Positions 63,086 through 64,000 of a DNA stretch of 64,000 bases are shown piece by piece (within the stretch, counting starts at the first letter, position 1; every line of letters begins with the position of its first letter). Location of the stretch: the NCBI GenBank assembly GCA_017469625.1, contig JAFUGA010000001.1:1-64000 (forward strand), in the 5' to 3' direction. Source of the stretch: Bacteroidales bacterium. GTDB taxonomy: Bacteria; Bacteroidota; Bacteroidia; Bacteroidales; P3. The notes below the pieces were generated by a model. That model was not told where the DNA came from, searched no databases, and saw only the letters and a list, made by a program, of their open reading frames with translations. Both the position numbers and the translations under genes were made by a program.

Positions 63086-64000
63086 ATGAACAAGCAAGCA
63101 GAACAATATTGGAGAAAATTTCTATATTGGAGACCAATAAGAACTATGCTTCACGCATCACGTCTTTTGGTTTTACCGGGATTTCAAGGAGTACCTCTTT
63201 TTGATGTACTTCTGTTTTTTATAAAAGGTTTGACCAAAGGAGTACTTAATCAAAGAAGTGCTGCCCTTAGTTTCCATTTTTTTCTCTCTTTGTTCCCTAT
63301 GATTTTGTTCTTATTCACCATACTACCTTTCTTAAACTTAGAAAGTTATACCGAACAAATACTTGAATCCATTGAGACTTTTTTACCTGCGAGTGCTTTT
63401 GATTACGTTTCAAATACTATAACAGATATTATCTCTCACAAACATAGAGGTTTGATGTCTATAAGTATCATTTCTTCTATTTATGTGGCTTCTTCGGCAG
63501 TCAATTTTCTTATCATAACTCTTAACCAATCTCAGCACACTCAAAAAAAGACTAAATTCCTAAAAAGAAGACTTATAAGTATTGCCCTTGTCATAGGATT
63601 ATCTGTTGGTTTGATAATAAGTATAGCTTTAATACTTTTCTCTAAAAAAGTAATCTTTTACCTTATAGTCAATGAAACAATAAAAACTTTCTTCCAATAC
63701 TATGTCCTAAAAGTACTTAAATGGGTAACAATCATCATTCTTATATACCTAACCTTTGCCATAATGTACTATGTTGTGCCTGCAAACAAAAAAGGTTACA
63801 GATTTTTCTCTGCTGGTGCTACCTTAGGAACTGTACTTTTTATACTTATGTCGCAAGGTTTTAACTTATACATTACACATTTTTCTCGTTACAATGCACT
63901 TTACGGTTCTATAGGTGCTATGATTATCTTTCTTTTGTGGATATACTTAAATTCTTATGTTTTGATTATAGGTTTTGAACTTAATGCTGCTATTGCCGAT
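63086..64000 (+). CDS. YihY/RNase BN-like inner-membrane protein (3' end cut off)
   Basis: The frame runs from ATG 63086 to the end of the window, 305 residues. It shows six membrane helices and the YihY/BrkB pattern (LSFHFFLSLFPMILFLF early, later YYVVPANKK and GSIGAMIIFLLWIYL). The family was once called RNase BN but has no nuclease role; it may be a transporter. The protein probably continues another 100 residues. It follows nadC by 6 bases. Confidence 0.88.
   Translation, partial: MNKQAEQYWRKFLYWRPIRTMLHASRLLVLPGFQGVPLFDVLLFFIKGLTKGVLNQRSAALSFHFFLSLFPMILFLFTILPFLNLESYTEQILESIETFLPASAFDYVSNTITDIISHKHRGLMSISIISSIYVASSAVNFLIITLNQSQHTQKKTKFLKRRLISIALVIGLSVGLIISIALILFSKKVIFYLIVNETIKTFFQYYVLKVLKWVTIIILIYLTFAIMYYVVPANKKGYRFFSAGATLGTVLFILMSQGFNLYITHFSRYNALYGSIGAMIIFLLWIYLNSYVLIIGFELNAAIAD

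Noticed and set aside
1-64000. Insertion sequences, prophage or integrated plasmid
   Set aside because: No transposase, integrase, phage structural or replication genes were seen; gene content is housekeeping or Bacteroidetes core.

Overview
The window is about one-third G+C chromosomal DNA from a member of the Bacteroidota, most likely order Bacteroidales. The evidence is direct. Promoters carry the Bacteroidetes -7 box TAnnTTTG. Two very large secreted proteases end in type IX secretion (T9SS) sorting domains. There is a type III glutamine synthetase, a three-gene bacterial sphingolipid (ceramide) cluster, an EF-G2 paralogue, and the DUF4271-hemD-rnpA-yidD gene order known from Bacteroidales. 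I see no insertion sequence, prophage, CRISPR array or plasmid gene, so this is core chromosome. I cannot name the genus.

Layout. 1-9.5 kb (+ strand): pheT (5' end cut off), a 25-residue-repeat protein, a membrane protein, a PLD-type phospholipid synthase, a sigma-54 activator, aroA, two paralogous secreted proteins (possibly GldN-like) and a SpoU rRNA/tRNA methyltransferase. 9.8-31 kb (mostly - strand): cinA, an EF-G2 lacking the catalytic histidine, the crt-hbd pair on + (butyrate/fatty acid reactions), lolA-ftsK, glnA type III, two small secreted proteins with a shared leader, DUF805, a NusG-like/SppA pair, hutU and nadA. An AT-rich 514-bp gap (30971-31484) full of DnaA-box-like 9-mers follows, and gene polarity flips there; I propose it as a candidate replication origin. 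31.5-37.3 kb (+): rpiB, a LutB-like iron-sulfur protein, deoC, then spt, a GNAT-like ceramide synthase and a ceramide reductase-like epimerase. 37.5-40.2 kb (-): an AraC regulator and two exported proteins. 40.4-64 kb (mostly +): ferredoxin, tRNA-Glu, rpsT, tatD, a gingipain-like C25 protease, DUF4271-hemD-rnpA-yidD, an L,D-transpeptidase and a shortened hydrolase on the - strand, then rbfA, a LolC/E-type permease, cysS, glutaminyl cyclase, a Rieske-like lipoprotein, lpxK, punA, an M6 protease, nadC and a cut-off yihY.

The most striking thing is a dispersed repeat family that I cannot match to anything known. Six intergenic arrays (near 9.6, 13.8, 22.5, 29.7, 38.6 and 50.6 kb) are built on a strict 21-bp lattice. 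Every 21 bp there is a 5-mer CTTTG (or CTTCG, CTTTA, CTTGA) or its complement, always separated by 16 bp whatever the orientation. I checked the register base by base: 7 to 11 consecutive positions per array. A four-site copy on the same lattice lies in frame inside lpxK, and a two-site copy forms the intrinsic terminator after the ceramide reductase gene. Because 21 bp is two helical turns and also seven codons, the lattice suggests either same-face protein binding or hairpin formation, and it explains how a copy can enter a gene without a frameshift.

Other things worth checking are two long rod-like structured RNAs (about 23.65-23.85 and 24.47-24.70 kb, both behind - strand promoters), a leaderless rbfA message, a Lys/Thr-rich histone-like tail on HemD, and a hydrolase that has lost its nucleophile segment.
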